A stretch of 64,000 nt of DNA from NCBI RefSeq assembly GCF_003182255.1, contig NZ_QGTQ01000002.1, positions 232,670 to 296,669 of the forward strand, read 5' to 3'. Below the pieces are notes generated by a model, which had not been told where the DNA came from, ran no database searches, and worked only from the letters and a program-made list of their open reading frames with translations. The stretch's first letter is position 1, and every line of letters begins with the position of its first letter. The position numbers and the translations under genes are program-made. Shown here in pieces: positions 28,130 through 36,637 of the stretch. The stretch is from Paenibacillus cellulosilyticus (GTDB lineage: Bacteria; Bacillota; Bacilli; Paenibacillales; Paenibacillaceae).

Positions 28130-29764
28130 TTAGGATTGCATATTAGCCCTATATTTGGATGGCGTCTGACCTGACCATTGCTTGAATAGGCCGCTGAAAT
28201 ATTTGACATCCTGATAGCCGATCATGCCGCAAATATCCTGAATTTTTAAGACGGGATCATTCAACAGCTCTTTCGCTTTCTCCATACGCTGCCGCGTTAA
28301 ATAATCGAGAATCGTCTCGCCGGTCTGCAGCTTGAAGTATTCACTGAAGTAGGTCGGATTCATATGCACGTGATCGGCAATCTTCTTGATTGTCATCTCT
28401 TGGCCCAAATGCTCCCTGATCCAGCTCTTCGCCTGCTCGATTGGCTTCATGCTGCCCTGCTCACGAGCTTGGCGAATTTCCTCCACGCCTTGAGCAGCCA
28501 ATTCCTTGATGAACTGCTTCAGCTCATACACGCTGGCGGCCTTCCTTGCATGCTGGAATTGCTCTTCAATCGCAGCCACCGCCGCTAACCCTCGTTGATT
28601 CTCAAGCCGCACAGACTGAATGAGGATAACCGCGTTCTGTACCGCCGTCTGTAAGCTTTCCGGTGACTCCAGCTTCTCTAAGAGAAGCGTATATTGATTG
28701 CATAATTCCGCTGCATCGGATGAATTCCCCTGCTCGATGCTTCGCTTCAGCTTCTGGAGGATGGGCAGCAGATCCCGTTCGAGCTTCACTTCGCTTCGAT
28801 CGCTCATCGTCTCGAGCACGGCCGGCCCGAACACCTTATTGCCGCCGTACAGCAGTCGATAATTAATATTCGATTGACATTGTCTTCTGGCATCAGGCAG
28901 TAGATACAAATCTTCTATCGTGCTGCTATAAGCTATCGATACAGAGAAGGGCGTATAGGTTTGAATGCAAGACCTTATTTGCATCGATAGCTCCTCGGCA
29001 GCACCCTCCAGATCAACCTCCTGATAAGGGCTGCTAATCAGCACCCAGAAATCCGAATCGCTGCCGCGCCAACTCCAGCCTAGTTGGTCCACTTCGCCCC
29101 CTTGGCTGCCGACGACCTCTCCGATAATATTTTCTATCGCGTAATAATAGGCCTTCCAGTCTTTGGACGTATAGGTTCTAGTTTTAACGGGCAGCGTGTC
29201 CATTCGGATGCAGAGCAGTACATACTTCCCCTTCGGAAATTCATCGACCCAATAGCCGAGACGAGTGGCATCGATGCCGGCTGACGTTATGTCGCTAAGC
29301 GTCTGCGTCTGCTTACTGTGCTTAAATTTCTCTGCTTGCTTCTCGAGCTCGCCGCGCTTCTGATGCTGTAGCCTGCCACCAAGTATGATCGACCGAATAT
29401 CGATCATGCGAAGGCGAAACTGCTCTCGATCGACTGGCTTAAGCAAATAATCCAATGCACCTTCTCGTATAGCCGATTGGACGTAAGAGAATTCGTCGTA
29501 TCCGCTAATCAACAGAGGATACAACGAGGAATATCGCTTCTTCGCCTCATGAATAAGGGTAAGCCCATCCATCTCCGGCATTCTCACATCGGAGATTAGC
29601 AGATCAATATCGCCATCCAATTGAGCCAAACAGTCCAATGCCTCGATTCCATCCTGCGCCATGGCGACGACTTCCCATCCCTCGCCGCATGACTCGACCA
29701 GTCTCGCAATCCCTTTTCGAATCCGAGCCTCATCATCAACGACCATGACTCTAATCGTCTCCAC
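28130..29764 (-). CDS. YesN-type response regulator with AraC DNA-binding domain
   Basis: A 544-residue regulator with receiver domain 1-125 (Asp10-Asp11, phospho-acceptor Asp59 in ISDVRMPEMDG, Lys108 in DYLLKP), a long linker with a degenerate GGDEF-like pattern, and an AraC-type C-terminus (ADHVHMNPTYFSEYFKL; IGYQDVKYFSGLFKQ). The start is GTG at 29764 with GGGGGG eight bases upstream. It is last in the binding protein-kinase-regulator operon and directly upstream of the rhamnose-type importer, its likely target. Confidence 0.92.
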   Translation of the reverse strand: METIRVMVVDDEARIRKGIARLVESCGEGWEVVAMAQDGIEALDCLAQLDGDIDLLISDVRMPEMDGLTLIHEAKKRYSSLYPLLISGYDEFSYVQSAIREGALDYLLKPVDREQFRLRMIDIRSIILGGRLQHQKRGELEKQAEKFKHSKQTQTLSDITSAGIDATRLGYWVDEFPKGKYVLLCIRMDTLPVKTRTYTSKDWKAYYYAIENIIGEVVGSQGGEVDQLGWSWRGSDSDFWVLISSPYQEVDLEGAAEELSMQIRSCIQTYTPFSVSIAYSSTIEDLYLLPDARRQCQSNINYRLLYGGNKVFGPAVLETMSDRSEVKLERDLLPILQKLKRSIEQGNSSDAAELCNQYTLLLEKLESPESLQTAVQNAVILIQSVRLENQRGLAAVAAIEEQFQHARKAASVYELKQFIKELAAQGVEEIRQAREQGSMKPIEQAKSWIREHLGQEMTIKKIADHVHMNPTYFSEYFKLQTGETILDYLTRQRMEKAKELLNDPVLKIQDICGMIGYQDVKYFSGLFKQWSGQTPSKYRANMQS

Positions 29765-29794
29765 CTGCTATGCCCCCCGCTCTATTCCTGTCTT

Positions 29795-31609
29795 CTAATC
29801 CGATCGTTCGTTCAAAGGAATTCGAATTAGAACTTCCGTTCCAATCCCTTCGATGCTGTGCAACTGAATGCCATAATCGTTCCCAAGCATCATGCCAATC
29901 CTTGCATTCACATTCGAAAGGCCGAAGTTAGCGCTTTTGGGTGCAAAAGAGTCCTTCTTTAACGCTTCTTCCAACTGGAACAGCTTCTCAGAAGAAATGC
30001 CAGGGCCATTGTCGCTAACTCTAAAAACGATACATGGCTCGCCGGTACGAGCATCAAACTCTTCGCTTACAGAAAGGCAAACCTCCATTTTCCTTCGAAC
30101 ATCGAGTCCATGCTTAATGGCATTCTCGACGACCGGCTGAAGAATAAATTTGGGCGTAAATAGCTGCAAAAAGTGACTATCCGTCATCTTCTTATCGATT
30201 CGAAATGCGAGCCTGTCCTCGAACCGAAACTTTTGAATCGTCAGATAGTCCTCCGCATGCTGCACCTCCTGTGCGATCGTCACCCACTTCGACTGATTGC
30301 TCACGGAGAAACGGAACATCCGACCGAGCAAAGTGACCATATCGACGACAGCCTCGGTTTCTCCTTCTTCGACCGCCATGCCGATCGTTTCCAGCGTATT
30401 GTACAGAAAATGAGGGTTGATTTGAGACTGCAGCGCATAAAGCTCCGCTTCCTTCTGCCGCAGCTCGACTTGATAATTTTTCTGAATCAAATCACGAATC
30501 GTACTGACCATGGAGTTGAAGCTGCGTGCAAGCATGCCGATTTCGTCTCTGTGCGGCACCTTCAAGTCCACCTGGAAATTGCCCATCTCGACCGTTTTCA
30601 TTAATCCGCTCAACCGTTTCAGAGGCCGGGTCATCGACCACGATATCCATACCGCTATCAAGGAGGTGATGACGCTGATCGCAATAAACAGCAGAATCGT
30701 AACATTCCGCACCAGATTCGTACGCTGCATTAATTCGCTTAACGGAATGCTGTGCACAAGAGTCCAGCCCGATATGGATGCGGTGTTGATGCTCATTAAT
30801 TTAGCTCCGCCCGCATGGTTGGCACGGAAGCTGCCGCTTCGGAGCGGATAGTTGTCCTTCTCTGTATCCATCGTGCCGATGAGGCTGCGATCCGAATGAT
30901 AAATAATTTCGCCTGCATCGCTCATTAGCCACAAATTCGCTCGATTGCTCGACTCGAAATTGTGAAAGATTTTATCTATGAAGGACAGATCAACCGCGAT
31001 TAACATATCGCCGAGCACTTTACGGTTATCGACATCATAGATTTGCTTCTGAATGAACAGATACGGAACCTCTGCGTCGAACTGAAGATCCACTTCGCTT
31101 GGGAGAATAAATTGTGCCTTCCCGATGGAATACGGCTTCTCACTGTACCCACTGAGCGTATTCTGCCAATCAGCCTGCTTGAATTGCTGCTTCGAGCTGT
31201 AAAACATTCGTTGATTGGAAAGGATGAATACACCGATGACATTGGCGTTATTCCCTCGGATATAAGTTCGGGATAGATAGCTATTCATATCATATTGATC
31301 TTTGTTAAATTCCGAACGCTTCGCATATGTTTCTTTACGAAGAATGCTCAACGCCTGCTCGGAGTTAAACAGCAGGTCGGGAAGCCGCATCAGCTCATCG
31401 ATCTGTTTATCGATATCTTCATTGGCCTGATGCAAGATCTTCGGCATATATTCACCGATCTGCGCTTCGACCGATCTTGCATATTGCGCGTATGAGATGT
31501 AGCCCAGCAGCGACAAAGGCACTACCGTCAGCAGCAGGTACGTAATAATCAATTTGGAGCTTAGGCGAAAGTGACGGAACTGAAAGCTGGTTCGCCTCTT
31601 AAAAATCAT
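29795..31609 (-). CDS. YesM-type sensor histidine kinase
   Basis: A 604-residue kinase. Membrane segments at about 20-40 and 302-324 flank a large extracellular sensor; HAMP is at 325-377. The kinase core has His400 in QINPHFLYNTL, N-box PVVENAIKHG and G-box DNGPGI. Its ATG lies inside the last codons of the binding-protein gene (11-base overlap), so the two are translationally coupled and probably made in fixed ratio. That coupling suggests the binding protein is a partner of the kinase sensor domain. Confidence 0.93.
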   Translation of the reverse strand: MIFKRRTSFQFRHFRLSSKLIITYLLLTVVPLSLLGYISYAQYARSVEAQIGEYMPKILHQANEDIDKQIDELMRLPDLLFNSEQALSILRKETYAKRSEFNKDQYDMNSYLSRTYIRGNNANVIGVFILSNQRMFYSSKQQFKQADWQNTLSGYSEKPYSIGKAQFILPSEVDLQFDAEVPYLFIQKQIYDVDNRKVLGDMLIAVDLSFIDKIFHNFESSNRANLWLMSDAGEIIYHSDRSLIGTMDTEKDNYPLRSGSFRANHAGGAKLMSINTASISGWTLVHSIPLSELMQRTNLVRNVTILLFIAISVITSLIAVWISWSMTRPLKRLSGLMKTVEMGNFQVDLKVPHRDEIGMLARSFNSMVSTIRDLIQKNYQVELRQKEAELYALQSQINPHFLYNTLETIGMAVEEGETEAVVDMVTLLGRMFRFSVSNQSKWVTIAQEVQHAEDYLTIQKFRFEDRLAFRIDKKMTDSHFLQLFTPKFILQPVVENAIKHGLDVRRKMEVCLSVSEEFDARTGEPCIVFRVSDNGPGISSEKLFQLEEALKKDSFAPKSANFGLSNVNARIGMMLGNDYGIQLHSIEGIGTEVLIRIPLNERSD

Positions 31610-32648
31610 ATTGATTCACGTTCTCCTTGGAGAAATCCAAAGGCTCCCCCATAATGACCATATCCCCTACTACACGTATTTTCCCGACCTTCGGAATATC
31701 CTGCCCATCTGCTGGGCGAACGCCGTTCAATAGATTATTCGCAAGTACGACGGTCAGATAACCCAATTTCTTAGGGCTCCATAACGTTGCCATTTGAACG
31801 GTTCCTTCATTCAAGTAGCTGCGTGTGAAGTTCGGGTTGGATAACCCGACGACTTTAACTGCACCAGCCTTGCCCGCATCCTTGACAGCATTAGCGGCTG
31901 ATAGAAAGCCAACGGACGAATTGCCGATAATCCCGTTCAACTCCGGATGCTCCGCTAGCAGCTGCTTCGCTACTTCACCGGCCTTCGTTAAGTTGTCGTC
32001 GGTCGCAACGACTTTAACTAAGTTCATTTCAGGATAATACGCTTTGTGCTGCACTTGAATCCATTTGAGCCAGTCGCTTAAATTCGAGGCAGAGATTGCG
32101 CCCGTCAGAATCGCGAAATTGCCCTTCTCTCCCATCGCATTCGCAAGCGTATCCATTAGATGTCTTCCGAGCGTTTCGGGATCCACCATATTCACATAAA
32201 AATCGCGCACCTGCGGGTCGGCATCCGCATCCCAGCTAATGACCTTAATGCCTGCTTGCCTTGCTTTCTCCAAAACGGGTATAAGCGCTTCAGGATCGTT
32301 CGCAGAAACGGCGATGAGATCCACATGCCGCTGGATCATGCTGTCGATAACCTCAATCTGCCCGCTAACGTCTGCCGTCTTGGGTCCCTCGAACATGACG
32401 TCGATGTCCAGATCATTCGCCGCTTCTTGGGCTCCTTCTGCAGCAACCGTGAAATAATCAATTTCGGTTCCCTTGGGGATGATCGCAACCGAATATCGTT
32501 GGTCTTGCAAGGATGAATCGGGAACAGCCTCGCTTGTCGTCTGCTGCGTATCCATCGAATAAACAATCCGATAAGGGGTGCCCGATCCGCTGCTACAAGC
32601 GCTTACAATTATCATCATCGTCATAAAAAGCATTAGTTTCCGGATCAT
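31599..32648 (-). CDS. RhaS/LsrB-like lipoprotein coupled to a sensor kinase
   Basis: A 349-residue family 4 periplasmic-binding-protein lipoprotein (lipobox VSAC). Marks are IPKGTEIDYFTVAAEGAQEA, LIAVSANDPEALIPVLEKA and KVVGLSNPNFTRSYL, all close to those of the importer protein at 23.2 kb. There is no permease beside it; it is first in an operon and overlaps the kinase gene. The likely role is as an extracellular ligand sensor that signals through the kinase, as ChvE and its relatives do with VirA. GGGGG lies upstream of the ATG. Role is inferred from gene order. Confidence 0.88.
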   Translation of the reverse strand: MIRKLMLFMTMMIIVSACSSGSGTPYRIVYSMDTQQTTSEAVPDSSLQDQRYSVAIIPKGTEIDYFTVAAEGAQEAANDLDIDVMFEGPKTADVSGQIEVIDSMIQRHVDLIAVSANDPEALIPVLEKARQAGIKVISWDADADPQVRDFYVNMVDPETLGRHLMDTLANAMGEKGNFAILTGAISASNLSDWLKWIQVQHKAYYPEMNLVKVVATDDNLTKAGEVAKQLLAEHPELNGIIGNSSVGFLSAANAVKDAGKAGAVKVVGLSNPNFTRSYLNEGTVQMATLWSPKKLGYLTVVLANNLLNGVRPADGQDIPKVGKIRVVGDMVIMGEPLDFSKENVNQYDF

Positions 32649-32744
32649 CGCCGTCCCCCGTATCTCTCGTTGTAAACCACACCTATCATAGTCCCTCGAT
32701 TAATGAAAGCGCAACCTTTACAAGTTGGAAGCCTTGATAAAGCG

Positions 32745-32774
32745 AGAGGGATGCCGTATGTTCGGCATCCCTCT
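32745..32774. terminator. Stem-loop between GH42 and sensor operon
   Basis: A perfect 12-bp stem (32745-32756 with 32763-32774, six-base loop) lies after the GH42 stop. Neither side has a strong T-run, so its efficiency as a terminator is uncertain. Confidence 0.6.
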
Positions 32775-32817
32775 TCGTATCCTGATCTATGCTAATTGTT
32801 CCTATCCCTGCTGCTTT

Positions 32818-34824
32818 CTACTGCTCCTCCACAATGACAACGCCCCAGCGCTCCAGCTCGATTGTTTCTCCCAGTGGGATTTCCCGGTCTGTGAGCAGCT
32901 CAACGCCGTTGCCATAAGGATAAACGAACGACCGCGGTTCTTCTGAATAGTTGAAATAATAGCGTACTTTGTTGCCTTGCTCGTTCACGCCGGATTTCAC
33001 GATAATCGGGAATTGAAGCTCTTGATCCACTCCCCATATCCCCGCTTCGCGGATGGCGCCTTCCAGCACTTTGCGGACGACCGCTTCGCTTGGCAGGCAG
33101 CCGATATAGGTTGCCATCCCCTTGCCGTACCGATTGGCCGTGATCGCTGCATATCGCCCCCAATGCGGATGCTCGTACCAAGCGAGCACCTCCGCCGTTG
33201 TTGGCGTAAGAAGCTCCATCCAGACGCTGATGTTGTTGTCCGACGCCTTAACGTCAAATGGATTTCCCTTCAGCGATACCTTGCCCGGCTCAACGAACTG
33301 CGAGTAGGTAATGCCGCAAGCTTTCTCGATCAAGCCCGGCTGCGCGCTTGGCCGAACTTTGATATGCTCGTTGGAAAAGCCGCTCTTGAACGTGTACACG
33401 ACATGTCCGCCGTTCTCAACATATTCGTTCAAGGCATTCAGCAGTTCATCGGAAGCCGTATACAACGCCGGTACGACGATCAGATCATAGCTGCCGAACT
33501 GATCGGAAGAGCTCGGATACACAATGTCGCAGCCGATGTTCATCTCATACAGTCGATCGTAAACGAGACGAACGATATCGTTATAACGAACCTCGCCGCC
33601 AGGCAGCTTGAACCAGTCCAGCGACGTCAGTGCTTCGTTGCTGACGAGAACGGCTGCGCGATTCTTTTTCTTCAAATTAACCAGCTTGTCCGACAGACGG
33701 GCGAAATCACGGCCAATCGTCTTCGCTTCGTCATACGTCGGATTTGGCCCCATGTCATGGCTGAGCAGGCCCTTCCAATACGTCTCGAACGAATTATGAA
33801 TGGAATGCCAATGCCAGTACTCGACCATGTTCGCGCCAGATGCCAGATGGCTGAACGCCTGCAGCCTCAGTTGACCAGGGTAAGGCGTCCAATTCGGAAA
33901 CGCCTGCGCTTGGGTTTCGAGCACGAAATAGTTCGAGCCTTTGAGCGAACGCGTCGAGTCCCCGCCGAACGAAATCTCCTTGCCCGTTAGATCATCCTGT
34001 GAAGGATGGTAAATATCGACGCCTGCGATGTCCAGCGCCTTAGCCGCTTCGTAATGATCGACATCCGGCTGAACGCCAAAGGAATACCCCCGCCATTCGA
34101 AGTCGAAGTTATGCGTGACGAATTGACCCGGACGTTTGTATTCATTCACAATCGCCGTCTGCCACGCAAGGAAATCGGTCACCAGCTTCCGCTGGAACTT
34201 GGCGAACGCGGCACCCAGGCTGCCATTGATCGTACCAACGACCGAAGGGAAGTCCTCCCAGCTGTTGATCCGATTGCTCCAATAATCAAGGCCGTACGCC
34301 TCATTGAGCTGCTCTACCGTTCCGAACTGCTCCCTCATATGTTTGACGAACTGAAGCTGTACGTTAGGACCGCTCGTCCGGTAATGCTTCGTTTCATTAT
34401 CGACCTGATAGCCGATGACTGCAGGATGATCGCATACCCGGCTGATCAGCTTGCGGATGATACGCTCGGAGTAGAACAAATACGACGGATGTGTGATGTC
34501 CATGATCTGCCGCGCGCCATAACGTCCCGGTCCGTCCGGCGTCTCCGCCAGCACATCCGGATGCTCCTTGACCATCCACGTTGGAATTGCATAAGTTGGC
34601 GTGCCAACAATGACATGAATCCCCGCTTCATGCATCGCATCCAGCACGCGGTCCACGCTGGAGAAATCGAATACGCCGTTCTGCGGCTCATGCGTACTCC
34701 AAGTCGATTCTGCAATTCGGATAAGGTTAATGCCCGCCGCCTTCATCATTTCAATATCGGTGCTCAGTCGCTCATAAGGCATATATTCATCGTAATAGGC
34801 AACGCCATATAATAGTTTGTTCAA
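32818..34824 (-). CDS. GH42 beta-galactosidase
   Basis: A ~668-residue intracellular glycoside hydrolase family 42 enzyme (no signal peptide). The N-terminal barrel begins LLYGVAYYDEYMPYERL. The acid/base is the Glu in VDNET (residue 144) and the nucleophile the Glu in FVLETQAQ (residue 303), both counted from the TTG start; trimerisation and C-terminal beta domains follow. I chose TTG at 34824 because the bases of the upstream ATG codon region (GGGAGAG, 34832-34838) form a ribosome site for it, while that ATG at 34839 has none. It probably removes terminal beta-galactose from imported oligosaccharides made by the GH43 galactanase-like enzymes. It stands alone, upstream of the sensor operon. 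Confidence 0.92.
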   Translation of the reverse strand: MNKLLYGVAYYDEYMPYERLSTDIEMMKAAGINLIRIAESTWSTHEPQNGVFDFSSVDRVLDAMHEAGIHVIVGTPTYAIPTWMVKEHPDVLAETPDGPGRYGARQIMDITHPSYLFYSERIIRKLISRVCDHPAVIGYQVDNETKHYRTSGPNVQLQFVKHMREQFGTVEQLNEAYGLDYWSNRINSWEDFPSVVGTINGSLGAAFAKFQRKLVTDFLAWQTAIVNEYKRPGQFVTHNFDFEWRGYSFGVQPDVDHYEAAKALDIAGVDIYHPSQDDLTGKEISFGGDSTRSLKGSNYFVLETQAQAFPNWTPYPGQLRLQAFSHLASGANMVEYWHWHSIHNSFETYWKGLLSHDMGPNPTYDEAKTIGRDFARLSDKLVNLKKKNRAAVLVSNEALTSLDWFKLPGGEVRYNDIVRLVYDRLYEMNIGCDIVYPSSSDQFGSYDLIVVPALYTASDELLNALNEYVENGGHVVYTFKSGFSNEHIKVRPSAQPGLIEKACGITYSQFVEPGKVSLKGNPFDVKASDNNISVWMELLTPTTAEVLAWYEHPHWGRYAAITANRYGKGMATYIGCLPSEAVVRKVLEGAIREAGIWGVDQELQFPIIVKSGVNEQGNKVRYYFNYSEEPRSFVYPYGNGVELLTDREIPLGETIELERWGVVIVEEQ

Positions 34825-34850
34825 TGTAATCTCTCCCATGTTGTTATTAA

Positions 34851-35035
34851 GAGGTCGTTCAAAAAGTCCGCTTCGTGTTCAAAAAGTTCGGTTTTCAGCA
34901 CCAAGAAGGTTGGATGCAGCAGGGAATGAGGATCGGAGCGTAGTGAAGTGCTACGTGAGAACCGGAAGTCTCTGATGCATTCAAGATTCGATGCCGAATA
35001 TGCTTCTTGTGATGCTTCGTGATCAAAAGCGGACT
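34851..35035. repeat. Intergenic repeat element with 9-bp terminal inverted repeats
   Basis: A 185-base non-coding block lies between the third response regulator and the GH42 gene. The outer ends carry AGTCCGCTT (34865-34873) and AAGCGGACT (35027-35035). TTCAAAAAGT occurs twice near the left end, and a short stem, CGTAG...CTACG (34939-34955), lies in the middle. The left end is shared with a second, shortened copy at 38469. The right end runs into the stop codon of the regulator gene (TAG at 35034-35036 on the minus strand). It resembles a MITE or REP-like element; similar elements are familiar to me from Paenibacillus genomes, but I cannot search here. Confidence 0.6.
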
Positions 35036-36632
35036 ATAGGTTATTGCGGTATTGCGTTGGCGTCATGCCGGTATACTTCTTGAACACTTGGAAAAAGTAC
35101 TTCTCATCCTGATAACCGGAATCATGCGCAATGTCCGATATGCGAAGGCTCGGGTCTCTCAGCAGACGGGAAGCATACTCGATCCGGATGCGGTGCAGGT
35201 ACTCGATAAAGCTGGTCTGCAGCTGCTGCTTGAACAAATAGCTGATATAACCAGGGGTTACATAAACCTCGCGAGCAACGGATTCCCTGCTTATATCGAG
35301 TCGGAAATGCTCATGCACGTAAGCCAGTATGGACTCGAACAGCTTATTGCCGTTCTTGCGCGCTGATAGTTGATCCGCGATCTTCCGTGCTGTTTCCGTC
35401 AGCGTAGCCATGATGTGCTCCAGCCCCGAACGAGCCATCATGCGAGGGATTTCATCGAGTCCGCTGCCGAACACCTCATTCACATTGACATTGCGCTCGA
35501 TACAATCCCGGTAGAGCGCGAAGTAAAGCGCATAGATGGAATTAACGACGCTCTCTTTCGAAGAGCTCTCCGGCTTTAGCGAGGCCAGAAATTCCTGCAG
35601 ACTGGAGCGAATCGCAGCTTCGTCCCCTTTGCCGATCGCCTGAAGCACGGCCCTCTCGTTCTCGAGCGGATAGGAGGTTTGGGTAAAATCCTCTTCCTCC
35701 GCCGCCTCAAGATAATCCGTGATCTTCGCATCGCCTTCATAAAATCTTGCATTCAACGCCTTGTGCGCCTCAAGGAACGACACCCGGAAATGTCGGATGC
35801 TCCGGTCGAAGCTGCCAATTCCGATGGAGACGGTGAAGGGGAGGAAACGCATGGCGTTGTGTTGAATCGCTTCGGCGTATGGAACAATCTGCTTCGTATC
35901 CAGCCATTCATCCGCATTCATGAGCAGCACGACATCGTCGTTATCCTCGAACGCTGCGGAGTGACATATCGGAATGAACGTCTCCTCGGCAATATTTTTG
36001 AGCGCGTATTTGAACAGCTCGATATCAGCGCTGCCGAATTTCTGCTGCACGAGATGCAGGTTGTCAATCTTGACGACAAGGACCCCGAAGAACGGCAGCG
36101 GGAAGGAAATATCGCTTAGCATTAAGTTGTTCAGCAGCCGCTCCAGTGGGGGATTCTCGGTCATCACCAGTCGGTTAAGCGCGTACTCCTTCAGGAAAGG
36201 AAAGCTCTCTCGAAATCCGCTGCGCAGCCCTTCCAGCTTCTCATTCTCCTGCCGTTGCTTCGCGATATCATTCGTAATCTTAACGACCAAATCCAGAATC
36301 TCCTGCCGGCGGCTCGGCTTGAGCAAATAATCGACGGCGCCGGCCGCCATCGCCTTCTGCGCATACGAGAACTCGTCGTACCCGCTCATAATGATGCATT
36401 TGGTGGCTGGGGATGACTTGGACACATGTTCAATCAGCTCCAGCCCGTCCATCACCGGCATTCGGATATCGGTCAGCAGAATATCAACGCCAGTACACTT
36501 CATGATCTCCAGCGCTTCCGCTCCGTCCCGCGCTTCTCCAACGATCTCAATCCCGTGAGCCGCCCAATCAATCAGCATTCGAATGCCCGTCCGGGCTCTC
36601 TCCTCATCGTCCACGATAAGCAGTCGATACAT
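35034..36632 (-). CDS. YesN-type response regulator with AraC DNA-binding domain
   Basis: A 532-residue regulator with receiver domain 1-125 (Asp8-Asp9, phospho-acceptor Asp55 in LTDIRMPVMDG, Lys105 in DYLLKP), a linker and a C-terminal AraC-type region (VAREVYVTPGYISYLFKQQ; SGYQDEKYFFQVFKK). I chose the ATG at 36632 because AAGGAGG lies ten bases upstream; the GTG at 36641 is too close to it. It follows the kinase gene by five bases, so kinase and regulator are coupled. The pair is divergent from the importer and XynB operon, its likely target. Its last codon and stop lie at the edge of an intergenic repeat. Confidence 0.93.
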   Translation of the reverse strand: MYRLLIVDDEERARTGIRMLIDWAAHGIEIVGEARDGAEALEIMKCTGVDILLTDIRMPVMDGLELIEHVSKSSPATKCIIMSGYDEFSYAQKAMAAGAVDYLLKPSRRQEILDLVVKITNDIAKQRQENEKLEGLRSGFRESFPFLKEYALNRLVMTENPPLERLLNNLMLSDISFPLPFFGVLVVKIDNLHLVQQKFGSADIELFKYALKNIAEETFIPICHSAAFEDNDDVVLLMNADEWLDTKQIVPYAEAIQHNAMRFLPFTVSIGIGSFDRSIRHFRVSFLEAHKALNARFYEGDAKITDYLEAAEEEDFTQTSYPLENERAVLQAIGKGDEAAIRSSLQEFLASLKPESSSKESVVNSIYALYFALYRDCIERNVNVNEVFGSGLDEIPRMMARSGLEHIMATLTETARKIADQLSARKNGNKLFESILAYVHEHFRLDISRESVAREVYVTPGYISYLFKQQLQTSFIEYLHRIRIEYASRLLRDPSLRISDIAHDSGYQDEKYFFQVFKKYTGMTPTQYRNNL

Positions 36633-36637
36633 GCTCC

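Noticed and set aside
32700..32720. CcpA cre-like sequence upstream of the RhaS-type sensor gene
   Set aside because: TGAAAGCGCAACCT differs from the cre consensus at several core positions in its right half.
32977..33990. 337-codon open frame on the plus strand, with another of 268 codons at 34006-34812
   Set aside because: Both lie opposite the GH42 gene, whose catalytic motifs are intact; the plus-strand products look like complement-strand translation.
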